IMG/VR virus record: IMGVR_UViG_3300009788_000095 | Location: 1 to 64,000 of that record | DNA: 64,000 nucleotides | DNA from: a virus | Strand: one strand, 5' to 3' | Shown: positions 37,040 through 44,015 of the stretch, piece after piece | Layout of the letters: every line of letters starts with the position of its first letter | Position numbering within the stretch: the first letter of the stretch is position 1 | Notes under the pieces: generated by a model | The model's database searches: none | What the model was told of the DNA's origin: nothing | Seen by the model: the letters and a program-made list of their open reading frames with translations, nothing else | Translations under genes and position numbers: made by a program

Positions 37040-37307
37040 GAAAAAGATATCCAGAAGCGATATACAAAAATTATTTGGGGATGAGAATATTGACCTCCTT
37101 ATTGATAGTGGTATTAAAGCCGGTACTGATATACGTAGTATACGTATAGTTATAGTAGACTATCTCTTATGTAAGTTTTTTGGAGATAGTGATAGAGAAG
37201 AGTTTAAGGAATATCCTGTTAGCGGTAAGCTGCGTATTAGCGGTAAGCTGCGTGAAAATATAGAAATAGGGGAGAATAGGTATGGACGTAAAAAACGTAG
37301 ATTTTGA
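37038..37307 (+). CDS. Hypothetical protein, 89 aa (TTG start uncertain)
   Basis: Opens at TTG without a good ribosome site of its own, so translation may be coupled to the leader peptide. A short internal repeat (SGKLRISGKLRENI) comes from a 15-base tandem duplication. Not recognised. Overlaps the next gene. Confidence 0.5.
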   Translation: MKKISRSDIQKLFGDENIDLLIDSGIKAGTDIRSIRIVIVDYLLCKFFGDSDREEFKEYPVSGKLRISGKLRENIEIGENRYGRKKRRF

Positions 37308-37656
37308 AAAGATAAATAGAGAAGCTATACTCAGTTTAGAAGAGGACAGTGAGAAAAGATTAGAGTATAGGAGTTCAACTGAATATAGGATATTGAAAAG
37401 AAAGATAATTGAACACTGTTATGCTGATAACCATATTGTAGACAATGAGTATGTAGATACTCTTTTTGATAATGTTACTAATGATGAGTTCGTATACTTC
37501 TTTGAATGTACTGTGTTTGATAAAAAAAGGACGGTGGTAGGTGTGTCTCCTTCTGAGAGCGTTATTGTTTATGGACTAACATTTATAGTGACTTTCGGTC
37601 AGGATGCAAGTTACGAAGTATATAAAGAGAGGAAAGATGAAACCAATAGTGTTTAA
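37282..37656 (+). CDS. Hypothetical protein, 124 aa
   Basis: Not recognised. Acidic N-terminal helices (NREAILSLEEDSEKRLEYRS) are followed by a beta-rich part (FFECTVFDKKRTVVGVSPSE, SVIVYGLTFIVTFG). GGGGAGAATAGGT precedes the ATG. Confidence 0.6.
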   Translation: MDVKNVDFEKINREAILSLEEDSEKRLEYRSSTEYRILKRKIIEHCYADNHIVDNEYVDTLFDNVTNDEFVYFFECTVFDKKRTVVGVSPSESVIVYGLTFIVTFGQDASYEVYKERKDETNSV

Positions 37657-37885
37657 AGAAAGCAATGTTACATTTGCTAAAGATCAAAAGCAGTATTTAC
37701 CTTTACCTGCTTTTAAGAATGAAAATGGTCATGTAATTTCATGCTGGAAGTTATCGCTAGTAGAAAGAATGAAATTACTATTTACAGGTAAACTATGGAT
37801 GAATATACTTTCGTTTAATAAACCGCTATCTCCTATTTTACCAAGTGTTAAATATCCTTTTATAAAAGATAAAAATGATGGGTAA
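37637..37885 (+). CDS. Conserved phage-type hypothetical, 82 aa
   Basis: The chosen start MKPIVFKESNVTFA follows GAGAGGAAAG. The pattern NVTFAKDQKQYLPLPAFKNE, then ISCWKLSLVERMKLLFTGKL and W-N-LSFNKPLSP, recurs in phage proteins with the motif SCWKLS--ER-K-LFTGKLW. Function unknown. Confidence 0.7.
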   Translation: MKPIVFKESNVTFAKDQKQYLPLPAFKNENGHVISCWKLSLVERMKLLFTGKLWMNILSFNKPLSPILPSVKYPFIKDKNDG

Positions 37886-38102
37886 GCTGCATACTATACG
37901 AAGATATATACTGCGTGATCCTGAACGTTTTATTGATGGTTACTGGAGTGATGGTACAAAAAGATTTAAAGGTGTACGTTACGATAAAGGTAAAACATCA
38001 ACAGTAAACCGGTTCACTTACTCATATAGGTCATTTGTTAAACATATATTAGCTGGAGTAGGCATGTCCGACGACAGGGAGAGGAATAGCGATGGTACCT
38101 GA
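37875..38102 (+). CDS. Hypothetical basic protein, 75 aa
   Basis: Not recognised. Basic with LHTIRRYILRDPERFIDGYW. It may start at the first or second ATG and ends inside or just before the tRNA-like gene. Confidence 0.5.
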   Translation: MMGKLHTIRRYILRDPERFIDGYWSDGTKRFKGVRYDKGKTSTVNRFTYSYRSFVKHILAGVGMSDDRERNSDGT

Positions 38103-38174
38103 TGGGTTCACAGCTTATCCTTTGCTAATGGGTTAATCGCCATTGTTAGGCAGGTTCGAATCCTGCCTCCAGCA
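38091..38174 (+). tRNA. tRNA-Ser-like gene, anticodon GCT
   Basis: The T arm is clear (GCAGG/CCTGC around TTCGAAT), followed by CTCCAGC and A. The anticodon loop TTGCTAA gives GCT (serine), closed by four pairs (ATCC/GGGT-type). The region between is long enough for a type II variable arm. The 5' acceptor strand pairs poorly with the 3' strand, so the 5' end is approximate and the gene may be degenerate. It overlaps the end of the 37875 ORF. Confidence 0.55.
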
Positions 38175-38190
38175 TATTTAGAGGGAAATA

Positions 38191-38679
38191 ATGAAATTGA
38201 AAGACATACCGGCACTAGAGTGGCACAGTTTTAAGGTTAATAGTAGTAATGTTAGAAAATACTTAAATGCTGTTATAGATGAAAACGAAAAGCTTAAAGA
38301 AGCAGGATCAGCGTGTGTAGAGTTATTAAGAGAAATGACTAACCTATATATTGCAGCTGATCATTCTGATTCCATACTTGCTTTTACAATAGCGCAGCGC
38401 TTTATAGATTTAATAGGGGGGGAACGGATGGGAGCATTTGACGCATTTTATAAGGGCGAGAAAGCAAAAGAGTATTACAGGAAAGCTAAACTATTTGAAA
38501 AATTATCTTTTGATTTGAATATTAATGTTCGTAAACTTGAAGACGTGAATAAACAACTTCAATTAAAGTACAGTGAATTAATAATGGCAGTTGGGAACAA
38601 ATATAAAGGTGAGACCAGGCATGAGACTGCTTTACGTTATATTAAAAATGCTGAACGTGTAAGAGGGAAGGGGAAATGA
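38191..38679 (+). CDS. Hypothetical helical protein, 162 aa
   Basis: Not recognised. Long helices with coiled-coil character (NVRKYLNAVIDENEKLKEAG; NINVRKLEDVNKQLQLKYSE). GAGGGAAATA precedes the ATG. Confidence 0.6.
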   Translation: MKLKDIPALEWHSFKVNSSNVRKYLNAVIDENEKLKEAGSACVELLREMTNLYIAADHSDSILAFTIAQRFIDLIGGERMGAFDAFYKGEKAKEYYRKAKLFEKLSFDLNINVRKLEDVNKQLQLKYSELIMAVGNKYKGETRHETALRYIKNAERVRGKGK

Positions 38680-38873
38680 AGAAAGAATTAACAGGGAAGG
38701 ATGCAGCTGAGATAGTTGACAGATCCACAATCTTTATGCTAAAGGAAAGGATTGGACAATTAGAAGCTGAACATAAACGATTATTAAAAAAGGTAAGGTG
38801 TGGGTGTGGAAAGAAAGCCAATACTCACCTATGTAGTGACTGTTACGTAAATGACTTAGTAGATTTACATTGA
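38676..38873 (+). CDS. Small zinc-finger/coiled-coil protein, 65 aa
   Basis: A helix (MLKERIGQLEAEHKRLLKKV) is followed by CGCGKKANTHLCSDCY, a compact Cys4 motif. Function unknown. ATGA overlap with the previous gene. Confidence 0.6.
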   Translation: MKKELTGKDAAEIVDRSTIFMLKERIGQLEAEHKRLLKKVRCGCGKKANTHLCSDCYVNDLVDLH

Positions 38874-38883
38874 GGAGAGTATA

Positions 38884-39102
38884 ATGAAATGTAAAAAATG
38901 CGGTACTACTATTAGTGCATGGACTGATATAAAAGAAGAACCTCCTGAAAGAAAGCTACTGATAATAACAGACGGCAAAAAAAATGTCGGTGTAGCTTTT
39001 TACTATAAGTACTGTCAGAAGTTTTTTGTTGGTGATCTTGAATGTAAAAATGTTGTACAATGGACGCTCTTGCCTAAGCCTACAAAAAAGAGGAAAGCAT
39101 GA
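38884..39102 (+). CDS. DUF551-like protein, 72 aa
   Basis: CKKCGTTISAWTDIKEEPPE at the start and VQWTLLPKPTKK at the end, with NVGVAFYYKY between, follow the DUF551 pattern (W--I-EEPP..., GV--YY..., V--W-PLP-PP). DUF551 proteins are common in phages and have no known activity. TTGAGGAGAGTATA precedes the ATG. Confidence 0.65.
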   Translation: MKCKKCGTTISAWTDIKEEPPERKLLIITDGKKNVGVAFYYKYCQKFFVGDLECKNVVQWTLLPKPTKKRKA

Positions 39103-39296
39103 AACTAAAATATCCGGCATCTCATTTTGTAAGTACTCCGTCTGGAAAAACATATGCTTGCGAAAAACATCTATCGGCGATAAGAGCTATATATAGGGTG
39201 TTAGGTTGTAATACGGAAGTAATTAAATTAAATAAGAAAGGTAAACACGAGTGCGACAATTGTGTTAACGAGAATAGTATAAATAATGATACATAA
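39099..39296 (+). CDS. Hypothetical Cys-containing protein, 65 aa
   Basis: TYACEKHLSAIRAIYRVLGC and HECDNCVNE suggest a Cys/His metal site linking both ends of a small domain. Not recognised. Confidence 0.55.
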   Translation: MKLKYPASHFVSTPSGKTYACEKHLSAIRAIYRVLGCNTEVIKLNKKGKHECDNCVNENSINNDT

Positions 39297-39513
39297 ATTA
39301 GAATATAGCTACTATACGAAGAAAGCAATAATAAATGGCAGAACAAAATTCAAGCATGAAGATTTTCGTAAAGGTATCCTGGATTTTGATACTAATAAAT
39401 ACTGGGATGATGAAAATAATTATTATAATGTTGTATCTGATTTTCTACAGGATTCAGGTGTAAAGAAAGGGTATATGCTTACAGTAATTAAGAAGGAGGA
39501 AAAGGATGACTAA
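39286..39513 (+). CDS. Hypothetical protein, 75 aa
   Basis: Not recognised. Aromatic and acidic (FDTNKYWDDENNYYNVVSDF). It ends with AAGGAGGAAAAGG, the ribosome site of the next gene. Confidence 0.55.
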   Translation: MIHKLEYSYYTKKAIINGRTKFKHEDFRKGILDFDTNKYWDDENNYYNVVSDFLQDSGVKKGYMLTVIKKEEKDD

Positions 39514-39988
39514 AACTGAATTTGTTGCTAAGTACAAAATAGATTTTCAAGGAGTAAGGGACTTAGAGGGCATCTTAGATGATAATGCTAAGGATACTTT
39601 CAGCGAATATTTAATTAAACACAAATTAAAACCTGACATTGAAAAAGGGATTGAAGCTGGTGATTTTATCCAAACTACAGATATGGAGGAGTATACCGCG
39701 ACAGGTGTAGTTGCATCTATTAAAGGGAAGATTGTAGTTTGGTGTACTAATAGAAAATTTAAGTCTGATGATTTAAATAACTTTAAGTCTGTAAAAATTG
39801 TAGCTAAGAAAGATACTCAAGAGTGGGAGACTTTATTTATAAGTAACTTTGGTAATTTAAATTATTGCTCTGATACTGAAATTAATGCTCTACGGGGCTC
39901 CCTTAGAAGTTTAAATGTTAAAGAAGAGCTATTATCTTTTATCCCTGAAGTAGGATCAGAGTTAAAAAGAATAACAGATAATCTTTAA
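39506..39988 (+). CDS. Hypothetical protein, 160 aa
   Basis: Not recognised. Mixed alpha/beta with TATGVVASIKGKIVVWCTNR in the middle. Its TAA stop overlaps the ACG start of the next ORF as TAACG. Confidence 0.6.
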   Translation: MTKTEFVAKYKIDFQGVRDLEGILDDNAKDTFSEYLIKHKLKPDIEKGIEAGDFIQTTDMEEYTATGVVASIKGKIVVWCTNRKFKSDDLNNFKSVKIVAKKDTQEWETLFISNFGNLNYCSDTEINALRGSLRSLNVKEELLSFIPEVGSELKRITDNL

Positions 39989-40107
39989 CGGCCAACCACG
40001 ATATAAATATTTATAAAGACTTAGTAGGTCAGGTCGCTCCTGGTATGTTAAAGTTAGTAGAACAATATGAAAAAAGACTAAAACAAAAATTAGAAAAACA
40101 ACAATGA
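39988..40107 (+). CDS. Small ORF with apparent ACG start in a TAACG overlap, 39 aa
   Basis: The interval to the next gene is filled by a frame encoding ANHDINIYKDLVGQVAPGML then KLVEQYEKRLKQKLEKQQ. The first codon would be ACG, overlapping the upstream stop as TAACG, the counterpart of the TAATG overlaps used elsewhere. The stop overlaps the next ATG as ATGA. Only an internal ATG at codon 20 offers a standard start. ACG initiation by coupled re-initiation is inferred. Confidence 0.45.
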   Translation, partial: TANHDINIYKDLVGQVAPGMLKLVEQYEKRLKQKLEKQQ

Positions 40108-40484
40108 AGCATTACTACTTTGGCTGTAATAAACAGGCCGGACATTTTTGGTTTACTTCTGTTAATAAAGGAGAATATTTAATCCCACACTGTAGCTTTA
40201 GTATACCAAAAGAACTAGGTAGTATTAGAACATCTATTGACAGCTCATTTTGCCCTGCAGACACCGAGGTAGAAGGAATCTCTAACCTTTGGCTTTTGAT
40301 CTCAGGTAAAAAAAGATGGACAATATTATCTTTTTGGGATCACAGTGTTGACAGTAGGCCCGGAAGTAATAGTAACTTTGTAATAGAAGGAGAGCATAAT
40401 TTCAATAAAATGATAAATTTAATAACTAAATATTTTCCTTTTATTATAACACGGTTTCATTTTGACATAAAGATGCAGGAATAG
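40104..40484 (+). CDS. Hypothetical protein, 126 aa
   Basis: Not recognised. Reads as an alpha/beta domain (FGCNKQAGHFWFTSVNKGEY; ISNLWLLISGKKRWTILSFW). Starts at an ATGA overlap. Confidence 0.6.
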   Translation: MKHYYFGCNKQAGHFWFTSVNKGEYLIPHCSFSIPKELGSIRTSIDSSFCPADTEVEGISNLWLLISGKKRWTILSFWDHSVDSRPGSNSNFVIEGEHNFNKMINLITKYFPFIITRFHFDIKMQE

Positions 40485-40485
40485 T

Positions 40486-40719
40486 ATGATTGAAGTTTAT
40501 GTAGAATGGTATGACAGTCAGTCTTCTAATGTATGGACTGAAAAAAAGGACATTCACTATAAACATATACCGGCAGTAACAAAAGGATATAGAGTAAAAG
40601 AGACAGACAAGTATATTGTTGTTAGTCATTCCTATGACAAAGAAACCAACAGCTGGTGTGGATATTTACTTATACCCAAATGCAGCATAATTAAAATAGA
40701 GAAAAAGGTAAGCAGATAA
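40486..40719 (+). CDS. Hypothetical protein, 77 aa
   Basis: Not recognised; beta-rich (MIEVYVEWYDSQSSNVWTEK; WCGYLLIPKCSIIKIEKK), as in a small barrel. Confidence 0.55.
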   Translation: MIEVYVEWYDSQSSNVWTEKKDIHYKHIPAVTKGYRVKETDKYIVVSHSYDKETNSWCGYLLIPKCSIIKIEKKVSR

Positions 40720-40794
40720 ATGAACACCCAAACATTAATCATTTTAAAGACTAGATATATAATAGTACTAGAAAAAGAAGGTGTATGTGGGTGA
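40720..40794 (+). CDS. Very short ORF, 24 aa
   Basis: Encodes MNTQTLIILKTRYIIVLEKE then GVCG. It starts two bases past the upstream TAA and ends inside the next gene, so it may act only as a coupling or leader ORF. No strong ribosome site is seen. Confidence 0.3.
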   Translation: MNTQTLIILKTRYIIVLEKEGVCG

Positions 40795-41038
40795 TAGTAC
40801 ATTATCAAAAAAAGAAATTGAAGATTTATTAGGCTCTGCAGAAGAGTTTAAAAAAATAGGGAAAAATAAACCACGCTCTTTACCTGGAAAAATGAAAAGG
40901 GCATTATCTAGGATGGATAATGAATTTAAAGGGAAAAGGTTATATTATGAGGATGGTGAATATTATGTATGCTGCAAAGATGTACCTGGTTTATATTGTA
41001 AAGTAGATAGTTTACGGAGGATATATGGGACAAACTGA
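40781..41038 (+). CDS. Hypothetical basic protein, 85 aa (GTG start)
   Basis: Not recognised. A helical N-terminus (LSKKEIEDLLGSAEEFKKIG) and Lys/Arg-rich centre precede a beta hairpin (LYYEDGEYYVCCKDVPGLYC). GTG at 40781 or 40787. Confidence 0.5.
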   Translation: MYVGDSTLSKKEIEDLLGSAEEFKKIGKNKPRSLPGKMKRALSRMDNEFKGKRLYYEDGEYYVCCKDVPGLYCKVDSLRRIYGTN

Positions 41039-41198
41039 AAGAAAATACAGCAAAAACAAAAAGCGATGCACTAAATGTAATATAGTATTCCGGGGCTTAT
41101 TTATCGCATATAAAACACGGGTATACTGTATGACATGCGGAAGTAAAATTGAAGTTTCACCCACTATAAGTATAGGTGAGTATATAAGTGCAGCATGA
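41025..41198 (+). CDS. Zinc-ribbon protein, 57 aa
   Basis: Encodes MGQTERKYSKNKKRCTKCNI, then FRGLFIAYKTRVYCMTCGSK. CTKC and CMTC form a zinc ribbon with a basic N-terminal arm. GGAGGATAT precedes the ATG. Overlaps genes on both sides. Confidence 0.6.
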   Translation: MGQTERKYSKNKKRCTKCNIVFRGLFIAYKTRVYCMTCGSKIEVSPTISIGEYISAA

Positions 41199-41430
41199 AT
41201 TTTCTGAATGGTTTAATATTGATGATTATAAGAAACATTTAACCAGAAATATGAATGAGGTATACTTACTATACAATTTTAAAAAAGGAAATTTGTTGGT
41301 CTATATAAATGGTGTAAAAATAGATGAAATTGAAAATGTGCCTATATCCGGATCAGATATGACAAAAAAAAGTACATTTATAATACCGTCTGTAGTTTTT
41401 AAGTATTTATCAAATGCTGAATATAATTAA
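41188..41430 (+). CDS. Hypothetical protein, 80 aa (GTG start)
   Basis: Not recognised. The GTG start follows AGGTGAG. It contains NEVYLLYNFKKGNLLVYING, reading as a beta hairpin. Confidence 0.5.
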   Translation: MQHEFSEWFNIDDYKKHLTRNMNEVYLLYNFKKGNLLVYINGVKIDEIENVPISGSDMTKKSTFIIPSVVFKYLSNAEYN

Positions 41431-41447
41431 AATAAAAGGAGAAACTT

Positions 41448-41687
41448 ATGAGTAAAAGAATTGTAAGTGCAATACGCATACCGGCACATAAGCTTATATT
41501 TAAAATGCGGCACAGAGAACCATTTCGTAACAAGATATGCCGGTTTGTAGCCAGACATTTACCTGATAGATTAATTTATTTTGTTGTTATATGGGTGGGC
41601 GCTCAATGCTCTAGCGCTAATAATAAACCTGTGCCGGATATAACATGGCAAGATATGGCAAAACACTATGAAAAGAGAGATTATTAA
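41448..41687 (+). CDS. Conserved phage-type hypothetical, 79 aa
   Basis: Contains FRNKICRFVARHLPDRLIYF then VVIWVGAQCSS, resembling small phage proteins with a basic amphipathic helix (LP-RL-Y) followed by a hydrophobic stretch. AAAGGAGAAACTT precedes the ATG. Function unknown. Confidence 0.6.
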   Translation: MSKRIVSAIRIPAHKLIFKMRHREPFRNKICRFVARHLPDRLIYFVVIWVGAQCSSANNKPVPDITWQDMAKHYEKRDY

Positions 41688-41865
41688 TAATCGGTTTTTA
41701 GGGATATGTCAGAAATGCGGAAATAAGGTTAGAGTAAGATTATCCGAAGAAGCTACTTTAGCCTTCAGAGTTAAAGAATTAAAAAAGATAGTGGGTATAT
41801 ATGCCACCAATGAATGCTGCCCTGCACCAAATAGATGTAAAGGTGGTTATAAAATAAAACATTAA
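41668..41865 (+). CDS. Zinc-binding hypothetical protein, 65 aa
   Basis: CQKCGNKV near the N-terminus and CCPAPNRCKGG near the C-terminus form a possible zinc site. Not recognised. Overlaps the end of the previous gene. Confidence 0.55.
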   Translation: MKREIINNRFLGICQKCGNKVRVRLSEEATLAFRVKELKKIVGIYATNECCPAPNRCKGGYKIKH

Positions 41866-41880
41866 AAGAGAGGTAAGTAA

Positions 41881-42258
41881 GTGAAAAGTTATGGAAAAGA
41901 ACTGATACTGGATATTCATGGTTGTAATGCTGCGACGTTTACCCGGAAATCTATTAAAGCATATTTCCAGGAGCTGTGTATCAAAATAGATATGAAAAGG
42001 GAAAAGCTTTGCTGGTGGGACTACAAGGGACATCCGGAATTATACGAAAAAGCACCTGACCATCTTAAAGGCACTTCAGCTGTACAATTCATTAAAACAT
42101 CTAACATCACCGTGCATACCCTGGATGTCAAAAAGATGGTATTGTTGAACATATTCTCATGTAAGGATTTTGATATAGAGGAAGCTGTAGGTTTTTCAAG
42201 TGAATGGTTCAAAGGCAAGAAATGCATATACAACACTGCAAGTAGGGGAGCATTATGA
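41881..42258 (+). CDS. S-adenosylmethionine decarboxylase (SpeD)-like protein
   Basis: A 125-residue protein with the layout of bacterial SpeD: GKELILDIHGCNAATF at the N-terminus, HLKGTSAVQFIKTSNITVHT (about residues 61-80), then LNIFSCKDFD. By alignment S74 matches the self-cleaving serine that becomes the pyruvoyl cofactor, H79 the processing histidine and C94 the proton-donor cysteine. The usual E-S-H is T-S-N, so substrate choice may differ; SpeD homologues acting on ornithine or arginine are known. GAGGTAAGTAA precedes the GTG start. Next gene is DHOD-like. Confidence 0.75.
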   Translation: MKSYGKELILDIHGCNAATFTRKSIKAYFQELCIKIDMKREKLCWWDYKGHPELYEKAPDHLKGTSAVQFIKTSNITVHTLDVKKMVLLNIFSCKDFDIEEAVGFSSEWFKGKKCIYNTASRGAL

Positions 42259-42301
42259 ATGTAGAAATCCTCAAACAGCAGCTGCATGAGGAGAGAAAGA
42301 A

Positions 42302-43144
42302 ATGAAATATTTCTATAGTTCTGCCTCCCAAGGATTCTTTGGTGAAGGATACGCTTGGCACAAGCCAATCCTACTGACAGAGTCAATACGAAGGTTTATC
42401 AAGAGAGAACGGACTCTGACACAGGACGGATTCTCATTCTGTACAATACCCAAGTTCCCAGACTTTCCATTCGTATGTAAAACAATCACACTGAATCCCA
42501 AAAAAGGAACACCCTGGAGATTTACTCCTCCACCTATTACTATGATAACTCGTAGTTGTTGGAACAAGATCAGATTGCATAACAAAGGGTTTGATTGGTT
42601 TATTAAGGAGTATACGTGGAGATTTGCTTCTGGAGAGAAATGTGGAGATCTGTATAAACTTATTCCTTCATTGTATGGAACAACAGATGAACTTCAAAGA
42701 ATGATAGATGGCTTGGAAGAGTATCTTGATTATATGATTAAAATGGTAGAAATAAATGTATCTTGTCCCAACGTAAAAGAAATAGCTGAAATCAAACTTC
42801 CGGAGTCGCCATATCCATTATCATTAAAGCTACGATATGATGATGATCCACGTAGGTATGATCTTTCTAATGTTAAAAGAATAACTTTGAACTCTATACC
42901 TGCTAGTCGCTACATTAAAGGTATGCCTGGCGGGATCTCGGGTAAACTGGCACAGAGTAGAAACTGGGACTTCATACGAAAGTATCAGATACAGATTGCT
43001 CCGGAGATAGCCGGATGTTCAATTACCAAGATGGAGGATATTGAAACACTAAGCAAACCCCCATATAACTGTAAATCCATAGGATTAGGTAGTGTCTTAA
43101 TGATAAACCCATGGCTTGTACTAAAGTTGAAGGAGGAAAGATAG
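42302..43144 (+). CDS. Dihydroorotate dehydrogenase-like TIM-barrel protein
   Basis: A 280-residue protein matching class 1/2 dihydroorotate dehydrogenase landmarks: an N-terminal GFFGEGY segment, VEINVSCPNVKEIA (the conserved N-x-SCPN motif), SLKLRYDDD, ITLNSIPASRYIKGMPGGIS with GKL, then APEIAGCSITKMEDI and KSIGLGSVLM for the FMN-phosphate part. It lacks some usual catalytic surroundings, so it may oxidise a different substrate. A 16-codon ORF (42255-42305) overlaps its start. Neighbours are SpeD-like and DUF3326 genes. Confidence 0.7.
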   Translation: MKYFYSSASQGFFGEGYAWHKPILLTESIRRFIKRERTLTQDGFSFCTIPKFPDFPFVCKTITLNPKKGTPWRFTPPPITMITRSCWNKIRLHNKGFDWFIKEYTWRFASGEKCGDLYKLIPSLYGTTDELQRMIDGLEEYLDYMIKMVEINVSCPNVKEIAEIKLPESPYPLSLKLRYDDDPRRYDLSNVKRITLNSIPASRYIKGMPGGISGKLAQSRNWDFIRKYQIQIAPEIAGCSITKMEDIETLSKPPYNCKSIGLGSVLMINPWLVLKLKEER

Positions 43145-43242
43145 TGACATATTCGGATAGATGTAAATGTACTGAAAAGGCTGTTAGATATCTAGCACAT
43201 AATTATTGTGCTACGAAGCGTAATGTATGCAATGGGGGATAA
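43144..43242 (+). CDS. Short Cys-containing ORF, 32 aa (GTG start)
   Basis: Encodes MTYSDRCKCTEKAVRYLAHN then YCATKRNVCNGG. GGAGGAAAGATA lies before the GTG, which overlaps the stop of the DHOD-like gene. Cysteine spacing suggests a small metal site or a remnant. Confidence 0.4.
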   Translation: MTYSDRCKCTEKAVRYLAHNYCATKRNVCNGG

Positions 43243-43351
43243 TAACGATAGTAAAATTAATCTCGAGACATTTAAATAAATTACTGAAGATATTTATGAG
43301 ATGTTAATTTATGGATGGACAGCTAAAGAGTTAGCCGGTAGTCAGAAATAA
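43232..43351 (+). pseudogene. Possible HTH gene interrupted by an in-frame TAA
   Basis: A frame reads MGDNNDSKINLETFK, a TAA at 43277, then ITEDIYEMLIYGWTAKELAG with SQK. The second part looks like a helix-turn-helix (GWTAKELAGS). Either the gene is broken by a nonsense change or the second half is a chance frame. Confidence 0.35.
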
Positions 43352-43403
43352 GGACATCTATTATGAAAGAAATAACAATAATAAAACCTAAGGAGGTTAC
43401 ATT

Positions 43404-43523
43404 ATGCAAGAGTTTACAAAGAAGTGTCCTCGCTGTGGTGAAATAACAGTAAAGAGACAAAGTGATGCCATATACATATGTCATAACCCAAAGTGTGTAT
43501 GGGCTGGATGGATATGGAAATAA
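43404..43523 (+). CDS. Small zinc-ribbon protein, 39 aa
   Basis: Encodes MQEFTKKCPRCGEITVKRQS then DAIYICHNPKCVWAGWIWK. CPRC and CHNPKC form a zinc ribbon. The site AAGGAGGTTACATT before the ATG is among the strongest in the window. Confidence 0.6.
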   Translation: MQEFTKKCPRCGEITVKRQSDAIYICHNPKCVWAGWIWK

Positions 43524-43577
43524 GAGAAAAGTAGAAATGCAGTACTAATAAAGTATATTTGATAGGAGGAAAATAAA

Positions 43578-44015
43578 ATGACTAATATATATTATAGATT
43601 CATTAATTGGAAGAATAGTTTATTTAAAGAAAAAATAACATGCTTACGAAGAATGCATGATCCCGATCATCGGGAGCATAAAAAAGAATTAGATTATTGG
43701 TATACACGAGGTATAAATAAAACTTGTAGTTTTTGTGGCTCCATGCACCCAGATGAGTTTTTTGACTTATGTAAAAAAGTAATTGAAAATAAAGGGCTTA
43801 ATGGGTATGAAGTTTCAATGTCTGATAAGAAATATAAAATTTATGTCCGCCAACCGGGTGTTTCTAATGCAGGAGATGGAGTTATCAAATTTTACGTTCA
43901 GCACATAAGACCAAAAGATAAAACAAAAGAATTTGAGAATATAGTAAATGAAGCAATACGTATATCTTCAGATGTGTTTAATAAAAAAATGGAAGAAAGG
44001 AGGAAAACTAAATGA
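43578..44015 (+). CDS. Hypothetical protein, 145 aa
   Basis: Not recognised. TCSFCGSMHPDEFFDLCKKV gives a CxxC plus His/Cys motif; GYEVSMSDKKYKIYVRQPGV reads as a beta hairpin; the rest is helical. It resembles phage proteins with a CSFCGS-HP-EFF-L pattern. GGAGGAAAATAAA precedes the ATG. Confidence 0.6.
   Translation: MTNIYYRFINWKNSLFKEKITCLRRMHDPDHREHKKELDYWYTRGINKTCSFCGSMHPDEFFDLCKKVIENKGLNGYEVSMSDKKYKIYVRQPGVSNAGDGVIKFYVQHIRPKDKTKEFENIVNEAIRISSDVFNKKMEERRKTK

Noticed and set aside
42255-42305. A 16-codon ORF before the DHOD-like gene
   Set aside because: Too short to support as a gene; at most a coupling ORF.
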